Assembly: GCA_951213105.1 (NCBI GenBank)
Contig: OX578137.1
Span: 56,063,236 to 56,127,235 of the forward strand
Origin: Amaurobius ferox
Taxonomy: Eukaryota > Arthropoda > Arachnida > Araneae > Amaurobiidae
Reading direction: 5' to 3'
DNA length: 64,000 nucleotides
Shown here: piece after piece, positions 34,717 through 45,068 of the stretch
Layout: each line of letters starts with the position of its first letter
Position numbering within the stretch: position 1 is the stretch's first letter
Notes under the pieces: model-generated
Told to the model about the DNA's origin: nothing
The model's database searches: none
The model's input: only the letters and a program-made list of their open reading frames with translations
Made by a program: the position numbers and the translations under genes

Positions 34717-35180
34717 TTATAAAGGAAGAGTCGGACCAATATCAGTTTTGTATTTGGTTTGCAGTCTTTCCGCCTTTGAAACAACTTCATCTTCTGATAA
34801 AGCAAGTAAAACTTGAGGAAACAAAACTGAAACTTTTTTTGTTAAATTTCGAAAAGATGAAAAACGTTCAGCAATTTGTCCATTTACACTGTCCAAGAGA
34901 AAGAAAAACCCATTAACTTTGAACTTATGTTCACTGTCACGAAACCTGTAAACCTCTGCTAATTCGTCAAAGTATTTTTTGATCTTTGGCTTCTGTTGAC
35001 TGGAAACATTACGTCTACATTCCATTTTGAAAAAAACATCGCAGCTTCTTTTTTCAATTTCAAGTAGCTGTCTGTGAATTTCTTCAACTTAGAATAAATG
35101 CGGAGAAAGGCTGTTGCTCTTTCAAGATCGATATCTGTTCCTTGAAGGCATTTAGAAGCAACATTCGTGTGTGTGAACAC
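34717..35180 (-). pseudogene. hAT transposase middle region (two frames)
   Basis: Two overlapping frames (35180-34959 and 35025-34717) carry what should be one continuous helical segment, so a frameshift lies near 34960-35025. A run such as KVNGFFFLLDSVNGQIAERF is typical of the region between DUF4371 and the dimerisation domain in this family. Confidence 0.7.
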
Positions 35181-35197
35181 TTTTGACAGAAGAACAG

Positions 35198-36145
35198 TTA
35201 AAAATACAAATTGGTAGCTGCCCAGAAGCTTTGTAAGGTGCTTTGCCTCTGATATCTATTCCTTTTTTTGCTCGTTAACGAAATTTCTGTCATGGCTTTC
35301 ATAACATCAGGGTTACTCAACTTGATTGCTAAAATTGATTCATGGTGAGATGCCCACCTTGTGGGATTAAGCTTTTTGAGCGTTACATTAGATTCACCTG
35401 TTAAAGATGACAGGACGTCCCGTCGGTTAATACTGTGACCGAAAAACACATATAAAGACTGCAATGTTGCAAAATATTTGGCTACATCTCTGACGCTTCC
35501 AACTGCATCATTGATTACTAAGTTAATATTATGTGCTGAACAATGAATATATACAGCCAGCTCTTCAATATCTTGCAATCTCTTCTGTACCCCGGAATAA
35601 GCTCCTTTCATCATCGCAGCTCCGTCATATCCTTGTCCTCTACACTTTTTCATATCTAAACCCCATCCTTCCAAACTGGTGACAATTTCTGCAGAAAGGC
35701 CAGCAGCAGTAGGGTCTTTTACATGAAAAAATCCTAAGAAAGATTCTTTAATTTTTACTTTTTTCTTTCAGAAATGTCTTGCTCTTGACTTATTTGAACT
35801 ACAGCTTCAGACAAGTCGACGTATTGAACTACAAAACTCATCTGGTCTTTCTTAGACAGATCCTGTGTTGTGTCAATTATTACTGAAAAATGCTGTGCTC
35901 TATGTATTTTCTCAATAAGTTGTTCAGTTTTAATTCGAGAAGATATGCAACTGATGATTTGATTTTATATGCCGTGACTTAAGCACTTTGTATGTCCTTT
36001 TGGTGCACTTAGTAGGATTGTACTTAGCTAATAGCTGCGCAGTCGATAAAAAATTCCCATCGTAGTTCCCACTGCACTCTTTAGAGCCTCTAAATGCAAG
36101 GGCTTTTTTTATGAGCATCACAGTTATGTCAATGAGCCTCTCCAA
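35198..36145 (-). pseudogene. DUF4371-like catalytic-region fragments
   Basis: Fragment 36145-35930 has ALAFRGSKE and GNFLSTAQLLAKYNP. Fragment 35674-35198 has CRGQGYDGAAMMKG, YSGVQKRLQDI, YIHCSAHNINLVINDA and NPTRWASHHESI. These phrases are characteristic of DUF4371 hAT-like proteins, in which the GYDGA and HC.AH motifs sit within the RNase H-fold. Between about 35930 and 35675 the frame is lost. Confidence 0.85.
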
Positions 36146-36309
36146 AACCAGATCTCAAAATTCTTGTTTAGCTTTTTTTCTGAATCCATAGTATCATTTA
36201 TTCTTTTCACTTCTTCCCACTGATGAAAAGTTATACAAGCCAAAATGTGCTGCTCAGGTTTGCCGGGTGTTCTTATTCTTTTAGATAAACCCTGCCAATC
36301 TTTAATCCC

Positions 36310-36560
36310 AGTGACCACTTTTTTTAGCTCCTATTTTTGTAAACAGCTAACATGCTAGACAATACACACAGTCCAGTGTTTGCGAGTAGTTTAGCCACTT
36401 ATTAGGCAATGACTGTCCTCCTACTGCAACTGTTTTGTAGTAAACATTGGAAAATGATCTATTCTTGTCATTTTTAGAAAACGGCCTTTTTGCTTGCCGG
36501 CTTCCTGTTTTAACAATAAAGAGCTTAAGCTTTTCTGATAGCTCTAAACTATCGAAATGA
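36310..36560 (-). pseudogene. TTF-like zinc-finger fragment
   Basis: Reading the minus strand gives SEKLKLFIVKTGSRQAKRPF, then KWLNYSQTLDCVYCLAC, an in-frame stop, then LFTKIGAKKSGHWD and a second stop. The WL.YS...D.VYC..C and GHW pattern matches the N-terminal TTF-type zinc finger found before DUF4371. Confidence 0.75.
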
Positions 36561-36579
36561 GCCTTATCAGTTGGATTTC

Positions 36580-36598
36580 ACACTTCAACAATGTCCGG
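36580..36598 (+). repeat. Target-site duplication, left copy (19 bp)
   Basis: ACACTTCAACAATGTCCGG, identical to 36979-36997 on the other side of the SINE. It belongs to the transposase sequence. Confidence 0.9.
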
Positions 36599-36978
36599 AT
36601 GCCAACGGCCCACCGTGCTGATAACACCGGTTCTCGTTAGATCACCGAAGTCAAGCAGCATCGGGCACGGTTAGTACTTGGGTGGGTGACCACCTGGGAA
36701 CACCGCGTGCTGTTGGTACATTTCGGGCGCGGCAGCCCAGTGGTTTGCGTGCTGGATTTGCACGCTGCCATAACTGCCGCCGTGTTCATGCGGAGTACGA
36801 TCACGTTAAACATGTGGGTCCGTAAGTCCTTCCGAGAGGTTGGTGGTAGGGGAAGGAGGGTACGGTCCCTGTGGATGCCTCCCCCACTGGGTTCCGGTCT
36901 AAATTGGGTGGCACTTCCCGGCTGTCCAAACAGTTACCTTACACCTTTTTGGTAGATCGGACGGTCTGGGTCTCAACA
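36599..36978 (+). mobile_element. 5S-rRNA/tRNA composite SINE inserted in the hAT pseudogene
   Basis: A 5S rRNA-like head (36601-36716), then a tRNA-like block (GCAGCCCAGTGGTTTGCG as A box at about 36731; a degraded B box near 36785), a tail of about 190 bp (AACATGTGGGTCCGTAAG, CCCACTGGGTTCCGG) and a short CAACA end. Perfect 19-bp target-site duplications flank it, so it arrived by LINE-type retrotransposition and is young relative to the host transposon. ORF 36686-36955 crosses the head and tail and recurs at 43306 and 51596. It is conserved only because the SINE is, and is not a protein gene. Confidence 0.93.
36601..36716 (+). rRNA. 5S rRNA-like SINE head (pseudogene)
   Basis: GCCAACGGCCCACCGTGC, CGGTTCTCGTTAGATCACCG, TAGTACTTGGGTGGGTGACC and GGGAACACCGCG follow the full animal 5S layout, with internal promoter elements present. 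It ends inside a SINE, so it is not counted as a real 5S locus. Confidence 0.88.
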
Positions 36979-36997
36979 ACACTTCAACAATGTCCGG
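36979..36997 (+). repeat. Target-site duplication, right copy (19 bp)
   Basis: Identical to 36580-36598. It marks the 3' end of the SINE after a CAACA tail. Confidence 0.9.
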
Positions 36998-37310
36998 CCA
37001 CTCATCTTATTGCTCATACTCTAGGGTGAGTCCGGTGGCCAGAGTCTTCAAAACTTCAACAATGAAGTGATTAATTCATCATCATTAATTTTATTTTGAA
37101 TCAGTAAAGATGAAGTGGACGATTCAAGATCTTCACTTTAATTTTTAATGGATTTTTTTCATGATCATGATTGATATCTATATCGCAGGAATAAGTATCG
37201 GTACTGGTACCTGATTTTCTTATTTCTTCATATGTGCTACAACCAGGCGAGAGAGGAGAGATATTTGGGAAATCGCGTACTAGCTCGGCTGAAGTTGAGT
37301 CAAAATCCAT

Positions 37311-38560
37311 CGCAAGGTTCCCTGGTATCTTTTATTTGGCTGAAGATATCTGAAATTTAAAATATAGGTTATAAGTTCTGGAAATAGTACACCATGTTGA
37401 GTTGGAATTTTAATTATTCTAGTGCATTTCTAGTTTTATTGTATGATATAATTTTAAATACAGTACCGGATCGATTGCCCGGCAACCCACAAATCGGGAG
37501 ATCGAATATAATAACTATAAAATAACTAATTTTAAGTATAAAGAAAGTAATTAAACTAATTACCCGAAGATGAATTTGTATCAGAAACACATGCAATGGA
37601 TCCGTGGTCTCCCCGTTTTATAGCTACAAAACTTGTGATTTTTTAATTAGATCTCCAATTTTTTCATCTTCTAGTCTTCTTTTTTTTTTCTTTTTTGTCG
37701 CACCACTCGGTGATTTCATTTTACGATCGCGATCAATCATTTAGCTGTACAAGAAATCGTAAGTCGAGCAACACATTAAAAGTATTAACCCAGGATTAGC
37801 GTGTTAGGACGTGACTACCTGTCACACTCAAGTGTAATTTTGGCATTATTTTGAGTGAGAAGGAGGAGGAGAATCCAAAGAGCCTTATCACTTATGACTC
37901 AACTCTAGGCCCGGGCAGCAGTATAGCCGTCTGGCGCCTAAAGACGTTTATAGCGTCTGGCTCACCCGACAAACTATTTAAGTTTACCTATCACCATGGG
38001 AAAACGAAACGCATTTATTAACAACTCACGTAGTGGTCACAAATGTGGAAGGAAGTGATGTTTTTGTACATCTAAATTATTATTCTTAAAAAATAAAAAT
38101 ATTTGCAACGTTTAAAATTTAATTGTACTAGCTTTCCCTTTTGGGTCGTTCCCTTGGGCCATTCAGGAGTGTGCCCCCCCCGCCCCGCGCCGCGGGGTCT
38201 GTAGGTATATAGATCTGGACCTGCACATGTTGCTTGTCAACAAGCGTAAATGAATGCAAAAATCATTACTGAATAATGTCATTGATCATTAATAATTTTG
38301 TAATATCAAATGATCTTGAAATACATTTTAAAAAATACAGTATTCATTTGAATACTCTAGAGTCTAGGCAGAAATGGATTATACATTCGAAAATATTTTC
38401 ACTTATAACCACATCTTTCAAATCAACATTTCACATGCATATTAATATTTGGTTGTTTCATTGAATGGGGTGACAATTCTATTATTGTAATACGTATTTA
38501 CATCTAAAAAATTATTTTTATGTTTTGAACGATTAAAAGCACCAGTGAAATATTAAAAAA
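37311..38560. other. No gene; short GC-rich island
   Basis: Upstream of the transposase start. A very GC-rich patch at 38170-38203 (CCCCCCCCGCCCCGCGCCGC) and a GC-richer stretch at 37860-37990 stand out, but I recognise no hAT terminal repeat, RNA or ORF. Confidence 0.45.
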
Positions 38561-38561
38561 A

Positions 38562-39375
38562 TCTGATGTGGGCAACACATGACTTTCTTTATATAATGTA
38601 ATGAATTTACTACTTTTACAGTAAAAAAAATAGTTTTTTCTTAAAGAGATACTAATATTCTTTCCAAGATATTGAATTATCGGCAATTAGTCGTCATTTT
38701 CATTGATTTAGCGTCATTTTTATCCATTTGGCGAGATTTTCGTTAATTTGGCAACATTAAAAAAAAATCGCCAAGTTGACGACATTTCGCCAAATTCGTC
38801 CCCAATATCTCGCCAAGCGTCATGGGCGAAGAAATAAGTTATTCTTACAGCAGATAAATGACTATTGGCGTACAAATACAAAAGTATTATTTAAAATATC
38901 TTTTTTCATGAATGGAACGAGCTAGATCCACGAAAATGATGTCACCCAATTTATCGCATGGTATTACATATGAAAAGTGAACATGTTTCTCAATAGGAAA
39001 TAATTTTTTTTTAATTTTATATGACTTTTTGATAATTTTTTTTTGAAAAATGTCCATTATCTCGAGAACGGTTCATGTTAGCGTTCTAAAATTTATGTCA
39101 ATCGTTTTCTAATGAAAAATTACATAAGAAATGTCTATTTGGGTAACTTTATTAGCCGTTTTAATTTTTTGACAATTTTTTCAAAATTTTATTTGAATAC
39201 TTAGGGGGGTTCTGAACACTCGATTGCGTATAAAACAATAGGCTTCCAGTGTTTATGGATTGTGATTTTTGTGCCAAATTTTGTTTGAATCGGTCCATTC
39301 GTTCGTCAGTTATCGTCTCCACAGACTCACTGACACACACACACACACACATACTTTCACCCCTCCACACACATA

Positions 39376-39419
<44 letters not shown>

Positions 39420-39438
39420 TCACTTCAATCACGACATC
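38562..39438 (+). mobile_element. HINE-A copy, 3' truncated
   Basis: Intact 5' end (TCTGATGTGGGCAACACATG), core palindrome, TATCTCGAGAACGGTTCATG and a CA tract (39330-39416). It breaks off after ACATCACTTCAATCAC, before the near-palindrome and end hairpin. About 400 bp later a minus-strand copy starts, giving a tail-to-tail pair. Confidence 0.85.
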
Positions 39439-39838
39439 ACGACAATTTTTGGAGTGATGTCCTTCTGTCTGTCTCTGTGTTTGCGGTCTATTTCTTGTCT
39501 ATACGATGGCGACCACAAATATTAATGGATTTTCACGAAACTTCATATACGACGTTGCCATAAAAAATATAGAACTATATAGAGTATGTTTTTAAATTCG
39601 TGCAAAACTTCGAAATTTATTCTATATTTTATACTTCGTTTAACATAGCAGCATAGGACAAAATTTGACATAATTACGCATAAAAGGTTATTTATGGCTG
39701 AATGGTCATGGAACCTAATAGTTTCAATCATTGTTGCGATATAATAGCTGAGATACAATTTTTGGATTCGTGATGTCATTAGCCCAATTTTGGTGGTGGT
39801 GTGTGTGTGTGGGGGGGGTGGGTGGGGAGAGTACATTT
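39439..39838. repeat. Unassigned repeat between two HINE-A copies
   Basis: TTTTGGAGTGATGTCCTTCTG, CTGTCTCTGTG and ATTAATGGATTTTCACGA resemble 58995-59110 (TTTTAGAGTGCTGTCTGTC, TTAATGGATTTCTATGAG). It is therefore a separate dispersed family or a divergent HINE-like end. It ends in a GT/G-rich run at 39790-39828. Confidence 0.4.
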
Positions 39839-39840
39839 TT

Positions 39841-40814
39841 ACTTTCCTTATACACATAATGTGAAAGGAAAGTATTGTGACGGGGTCGAAAATTCGAATT
39901 CGCGTTTTCGACGGGAGAATACGTTTCAAGCATCCCTGATCACAAATCGAACATTTTTGAAGTGATGTCTCTGTGTGTGTGTGTGTGAAAGTATGTGAGT
40001 GTGTGTGTGTGTGTTAATGTGTGTGTGTGTGTGTGTGTGTCAGTGAGTCTGTGGAGACGATATCTCACGAACAAATGGAGCGATTCGAATGAAATTTGGT
40101 ACAAAAATCACAAATCGTGAATACTGGAAGTTTATTGTTTCAAAACATAATCGACTATCCAGAAGCCGCCTAAATTTTCGAGTGAAATTTTGAAAAAATC
40201 ATGGACTTTCAAAAAATCAAAACCTTTAATAATAATACGCAATAGACATTTCTTATGTAACTTTTCCTTAGAAAACGATTGACATAAACTTTAGAACGTT
40301 AGCATGAACCGTTTTCGAGATATTGCACATTTTTTAAATAAATTTATCAAAAAATCCCATAAATTAAAAAAAAATAGTAACTGTTAAGAAACATGTTCAC
40401 TTTTCATATGTAATATCATGCGATAAATTTGGTGACATCATTCTCATGGATCTGACTCGTTCCATTCACGAGAAATGATACTTTAAGTAATACTTTTGTA
40501 TTTGAACGCCAATAGTCATTTATCCGCTGTAAGAATAACTTATTTCTCCGTCCATAACGCTTAGCGAGACTTTGGTGACGAATTTAGCGGAATGTCGCCA
40601 ACTTGGTGACATTTATAAATGTTGCCAAATTAACGAAAATCTCGCCAAAGGCATAAAAATGACGCTAAATCAATAAAAATGAATACTAATTGAAGAAAAT
40701 TCAATATCTTGGAAAGAATATGAGTATCTACTATAAGAATAACATTTTTTTTAACTGCTAAAGTAGTAAATTCATTGCATTATATAAGGAAAGTCATGTG
40801 CTGCCCACATCAGA
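39841..40814 (-). mobile_element. HINE-A full-length copy, minus strand
   Basis: End hairpin at 39841 (ACTTTCCTTATACACATAAT, then GAAAGGAAAGT), CGAATTCGCGTTTTCGACGG, GT tracts 39969-40042, AACCGTTTTCGAGATATTGC, GATCTGACTCGTTCC, core TGTCGCCAACTTGGTGAC, and the 5' end finishing CCCACATCAGA at 40814. Confidence 0.88.
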
Positions 40815-43203
40815 TTTTTAAGTATGGTATCAATAGAAATATTTTTTGAAGTCCTTTAAAGTGAAGAGTAATTGTGATCATTTGAACCAAAGATATAAAA
40901 ATTTCAAAATTTTACTTGTAAAATTTGAAAAAGTTACTGAAAAAGTTACTTACAGATGGATTTTGGTATATTAAAATTGAGTTGAGCAACACTCCAGTTA
41001 ATTTTTCGTTAGAGAATAAGAAGTGTAGGGAAAAAAGACATACTTTTTCTAGTACATAATTACTTATTAAATTTTTTCTGCAAATTTGTCCATCAGTCAC
41101 AGAACAAAGTCAATTAAAATACCTTAATCATGTACAGATGCTTGTTATTAAATAATTGCTTATAAGTACTCTCTTCATTTTTTTGTCATATCAATATTAT
41201 CCTTTTAAGTCACATGCATTTCTAATGTAAATTAATGTTTAGTGTTTGGTTTATTTGATTAAAATTATAAAAACGAAAGTCGCATGAAAATTAATTCCCT
41301 TAAATGAAAACACCACCTTCAAAACTTCAATTGTGATGTGTTATTGTTATGCTATTAAAGCAGTCATTAAACATTCTCTTCTAAATTACCCACAAAGGTT
41401 TGTTTTGTTTTGATTGCTATCGTGAAGAAAAAAATAGAGTAATAAATAATTTAATCATGCAAAATCGAAGAAGTTTACGTGCTTTTTTTAATAAAGTACT
41501 AAAGTTATTTACTTCAATAAATTAAAGCAGAAATGATACATTTTGAGATATTTGTTAAGGGATAAATACAATTAAAGTTTTCGAAATATATTTTGCTTAA
41601 TAAAAACTATAGAATAATAATTTTGCTTTTAGGAGGAGTATTTTTTGATGGGAATGATATTTCTGCTTGTGGATTCTATGACAGAAATTTAAGAGTTGAG
41701 AAAAATGTGAACACTTTAGATGCTTATAACTCCGAACATGATTGATAAAAATGTAAATAATTTTATTTGTTTTGTCGGAAATAAGGTGATCTAGATTATC
41801 TGCATATAAAAATAATTTCAACATTTTAATATTTTGAATTGTTTTTCGATAAACTTCCAACAGTATCTGTCCAAGCGAGTGTTTTATTTCCACTTTTCTT
41901 ATTTTCGCTGGAAATATCTCCAAAACTATAAAATATAGAGATAAATAGTAATAACAATAAATAGTATTAAAAATAAACGACAAAAATATGTATTAGAACA
42001 TTTTAGTTTCTAATTCTATATTTATATTTAGAAAAATCTCTTATAGTTTTCGAGTAATTGTCTTGTAAAATTGAAGAAGATTGAAAATTTTCTGTTTTCT
42101 AAGTTTGTAGTGCTTATATACCCAAAATTATAAGTGGTAGCTATGAACAATAAGCAAGAATTTTTTGCTTTTTCAAAGACCTACAAGTTTATATGATTGG
42201 ATTTTGGAACAAGCTTTTAGTTTTTGAAGTATAATAGTTAAAATTGCGATATTTTAGCATTTTAATCTGGGTTTTCCAATGGGTGGGAAAGCTGTAATGC
42301 CTAAAATATCTCGAGTGTTGCAGCTCATTCTATATACTTACTTCTTGGTTAAATATTGTACACGAAATATTTGTAAAGTATTATTCTACTTTAATCCAAG
42401 ATCATGACTTTATGAATCATTTCGGCTCCATCTGACTGGAACCACCACTGGTTTTTTGTATTTCTTTTTTCTTTTTATTTAAATTCACCGTTCTTTTTTT
42501 TAATAATATATACAACATATGGATAAGGAGACTGTGTAATGGTGATTTAATTTTATTGTATAAATATAAATCAACTAGTACGAAAAACCGGCGTTGTCCG
42601 AGATTTAAGGTGCCAAACCTCTGAATAAGCACTCTGTAAATAATACATATAACGTTAGTTAATTAAATAAAAATAAAATCTCTGCATCTGTAACCATAAA
42701 AACTTGAACGAAAAAAAATTAAGTAAAAAGAGGTGGAAACATCGAACGTTATACATTCCTAGATCAGTCGGAATTTTCACATTTATGGGTATGACAGTTG
42801 ATGTGACATAATATTTGGAAATGAACAAAACGTTAACGAAGTAAAATTAACAATTTCAAAAGCTGTCTTCAAAAGTTTATGACAGATTCAAGGGAAATTT
42901 TCACAGAATACTTATGATTCTTTTTATATACTCTCCGTAGAAACCTCCAGAAGGGACTCGTATCACCAAGAATATTCGTTATTTCGAGAAAGTTCTAGTA
43001 CATTCGAAATATTTCCAAGTTGGATTTAAATTGCCAAATCTAGCAACCTCGCCCCACAATTCAAACTATGGTAACCCCACATTCACGTAATAGGAATGGC
43101 TACCTGTAAACATGTTTTCTCCTTGAATAGAGCAAAGTCCTTGAATATAATCAAGATCCGCTATGTATTATTTGAATTGAGGCAAAGCCCAGTGAAACTT
43201 TTT
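40815..43203. other. AT-rich sequence with R5 and R6 fragments, no gene
   Basis: An R5 piece lies at about 41340-41540 (GTTATTGTTATGCTATTAAAG, AAATCGAAGAAGTTTACGTGC). R6 (42020-42310) matches 59.65-59.93 kb. Minus ORFs 41597-41983 (128 codons) and 42417-42632 have low complexity and no motif. I do not call them. Confidence 0.5.
42020..42310 (+). repeat. R6 dispersed repeat, copy 1
   Basis: AGTTTTCGAGTAATTGTCTTG, ACCTACAAGTTTATATG, CTTTTAGTTTTTGAAGTATA and GCGATATTTTAGCATTTTAA are matched in order at 59650-59930. Copies are diverged. Confidence 0.6.
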
Positions 43204-43219
43204 ACATATTCGTAATAAT
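43204..43219 (+). repeat. Target-site duplication, left copy (16 bp)
   Basis: ACATATTCGTAATAAT; the right copy at 43606-43621 has one difference (C to T). Confidence 0.85.
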
Positions 43220-43337
43220 GCCAACGGCCCTACCGTGCTGAAAACACCGGTTCTCGTTAGATCACCGAAGTCAAGCAGCATCGGACGCGGGTAGTACTTG
43301 GGTGGGTGACCACCTGGGAACACCGCGTGCTGTTGGC
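43220..43337 (+). rRNA. 5S rRNA-like SINE head (pseudogene)
   Basis: Nearly canonical 5S sequence including GTTCTCGTTAGATCACCG and GGGTGGGTGACCACCTGGG. Part of a SINE, not a 5S gene locus. Confidence 0.88.
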
Positions 43338-43605
43338 AGATTTCGGGCGCGGTATCCTGGTGGTTTACGCGCTGGATTTGCACGCTCCCACAACTGCCGT
43401 CGTATTCATGCGGAGTACGATCACGTTAAACATGTGGGTCCGTAAGTCCTTCCGAGAGGTTGGTGGTAGGGGAAGGAGGGTGCGGTCCCTGTGGATGCCC
43501 CCCCCCACTGGGTTTCGGTCTAAATTAGGTGGCACTTCCCGGCCGTCCAAACGGTTACCTTACACCTTTCTGGTAGGTCGGACGGTCTGGGTTTCAACAA
43601 CAACA
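43220..43605 (+). mobile_element. 5S-rRNA/tRNA composite SINE, full length
   Basis: Same organisation as the copy at 36.6 kb: 5S head 43220-43337, tRNA-like block with GTATCCTGGTGGTTTACG as degraded A box, tail AACATGTGGGTCCGTAAG, CCCCACTGGGTTTCGG and GGTCGGACGGTCTGGG, and a (CAA)n terminus. Target duplications of 16 bp with one mismatch bound it. ORFs 43306-43617 and 43168-43383 are SINE artefacts. Confidence 0.92.
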
Positions 43606-43621
43606 ACATATTTGTAATAAT
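43606..43621 (+). repeat. Target-site duplication, right copy (16 bp)
   Basis: ACATATTTGTAATAAT, following the (CAA)n tail of the SINE. Confidence 0.85.
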
Positions 43622-43739
43622 ACAATAGAACACAAATGCTATGAGTGGGTATTGCTAGTAATTAAGAAAAATGGTAATTTTTGTAACACTTAATAATTAT
43701 CGATTAAAGTATTTTTACAATTTTCTTACGTCTTACACA

Positions 43740-44190
43740 CAACAAAGTCATTAACATTCATTTAATAACGAACAAATATTTATATCCTTATTATTAATTA
43801 ATTGCTAAAAAGTGCACCCTTTAGCTTTTAATTATTTCGATGTTTTCATTTACTCATTCGGGTTTTTAGAAGCATGTTCCAAACATACATCAATACATTC
43901 GCCGGTCTTTAATTTATTTGAAGTATAGGAGCGTAAGAATCAATAAAAATTATTTACCACTCGATGTTAATATCACCGCAGAAATTTTAATTACAATGTT
44001 TCGTTGTTGAGCAATGGAAGTAGTATAAAGGGAACTTTTTATCTTCTGAATTAATCAAAGCTTCATCTTTGTCTTGATTTTTATCCTAGGAAGGAACTTT
44101 AGGGAAACAAAATAATTTATCGTCTGCAAAATCGTAGATGTTTACGTGCCGCTTTAAATGAACTATTTATTAAAAGTTATTTACTAAAAT
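43740..44190 (+). repeat. R5 dispersed repeat, copy 2
   Basis: Ordered matches to 31.68-32.19 kb (TTTAGCTTTTAATTATTTC, GCAGAAATTTTAATTACAAT, TCAAAGCTTCATCTTTGTC, CGTAGATGTTTACGTGC). It is followed after about 10 bp by a HINE-A copy. Confidence 0.6.
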
Positions 44191-44201
44191 AATTTAAAAA
44201 A

Positions 44202-44982
44202 TCTGATGTGGGCAACACATGACTTTCCTTATATAATGTAATGAATTTGCTACTTTTACAGTAAAAAAATAGGTTTTTCTTATAGTAGATACTTATATTC
44301 CTTCCACGATATTGAATTTTCGACAATTAGTGTCATTTTCATTGATTTAGCGTCAATTTTATCCATTTGGCGAGATTTTCGTTAATTTGGCAACATTTCA
44401 AAAAGTCGCCAAGTTGGCGACATTCCGCCAAATTCGTCGCCAAAATTTCGCCAAGCGTTATGGACGAAGAAATAAGTTGTTCTTACAGCAGATAAATGAC
44501 TATTGGCATTCAAATACAAAAGTATTACTCAAAGTATTTTTTTTCATGAATGGAACGAGCTAGATCCACGAGAGTAATGTCATCCAATTTATCGCATGGT
44601 ATTACATATGAAAAGTGAACATGTTTCTCAATAGGAAATATTTTTTTTTTCATTTTATATGACTTTTTAATAATTTTTTTTAAAAATGTGCAATATCTCG
44701 AGAACGGTTCATGTTAGCGTTCTAAAATTTATGTCAATCGTTTTCTAATGAAAAATTACATAAGAAATGTCTATTTGCGTAACTTTATTAGTGGTTTCGA
44801 TTTTTTGACGATTTTTTCAAAATTTTATTCGAAAATTTAGGGGGTTTCTGAACATTCGATTACGTATAAAAACAATAGGCTTCCAGTGTTTATGGATTGT
44901 GATTTTTGTACCAAATTTGGTTCAAATCGGTCCATTCGTTCGTCAGTTATCGTTTCCACAGACTCACTGACACACACACATA

Positions 44983-45068
<86 letters not shown>

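Larger units (their letters stand above)
34374..37310 (-). pseudogene. Dead hAT-superfamily transposase (DUF4371/dimerisation type)
   Basis: On the minus strand, six consecutive fragments in different frames give the layout of a hAT-like transposase of the ZMYM1/TTF-type group. It has an acidic N-terminus starting with ATG at 37310, a TTF-like zinc-finger stretch (about 36560-36310), a DUF4371-like region (36145-35198), a helical middle (35180-34717) and a C-terminal dimerisation domain (34673-34374). Active enzymes of this family cut and paste DNA and give 8-bp target duplications. This copy is inactive: there are in-frame stops in the zinc-finger region (one directly after CVYCLAC), frameshifts around 35.9, 35.2 and 35.0 kb, and a SINE at 36599-36978. 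The GC content is slightly higher than its surroundings. Domesticated host relatives exist, but the breaks argue for a plain transposon fossil. Confidence 0.85.

Noticed and set aside
36686..36955. ORF recurring at 36686, 43306 and 51596 with near-identical protein
   Set aside because: It reads through the 5S head and tail of the SINE. Conservation follows from SINE copy identity, and database proteins of this sort would be annotation artefacts.
38170..38203. GC-rich patch as a CpG island or hAT terminal repeat
   Set aside because: Too short, and no matching inverted copy was found on the other side of the transposase.
41597..41983. 128-codon minus ORF as a gene
   Set aside because: Low-complexity translation of AT-rich DNA with no motif; overlaps dispersed repeat sequence.
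43220..43337. Functional 5S rRNA gene
   Set aside because: It is the head of a SINE with target-site duplications and a tRNA-like continuation, not a 5S locus with a T-run terminator.
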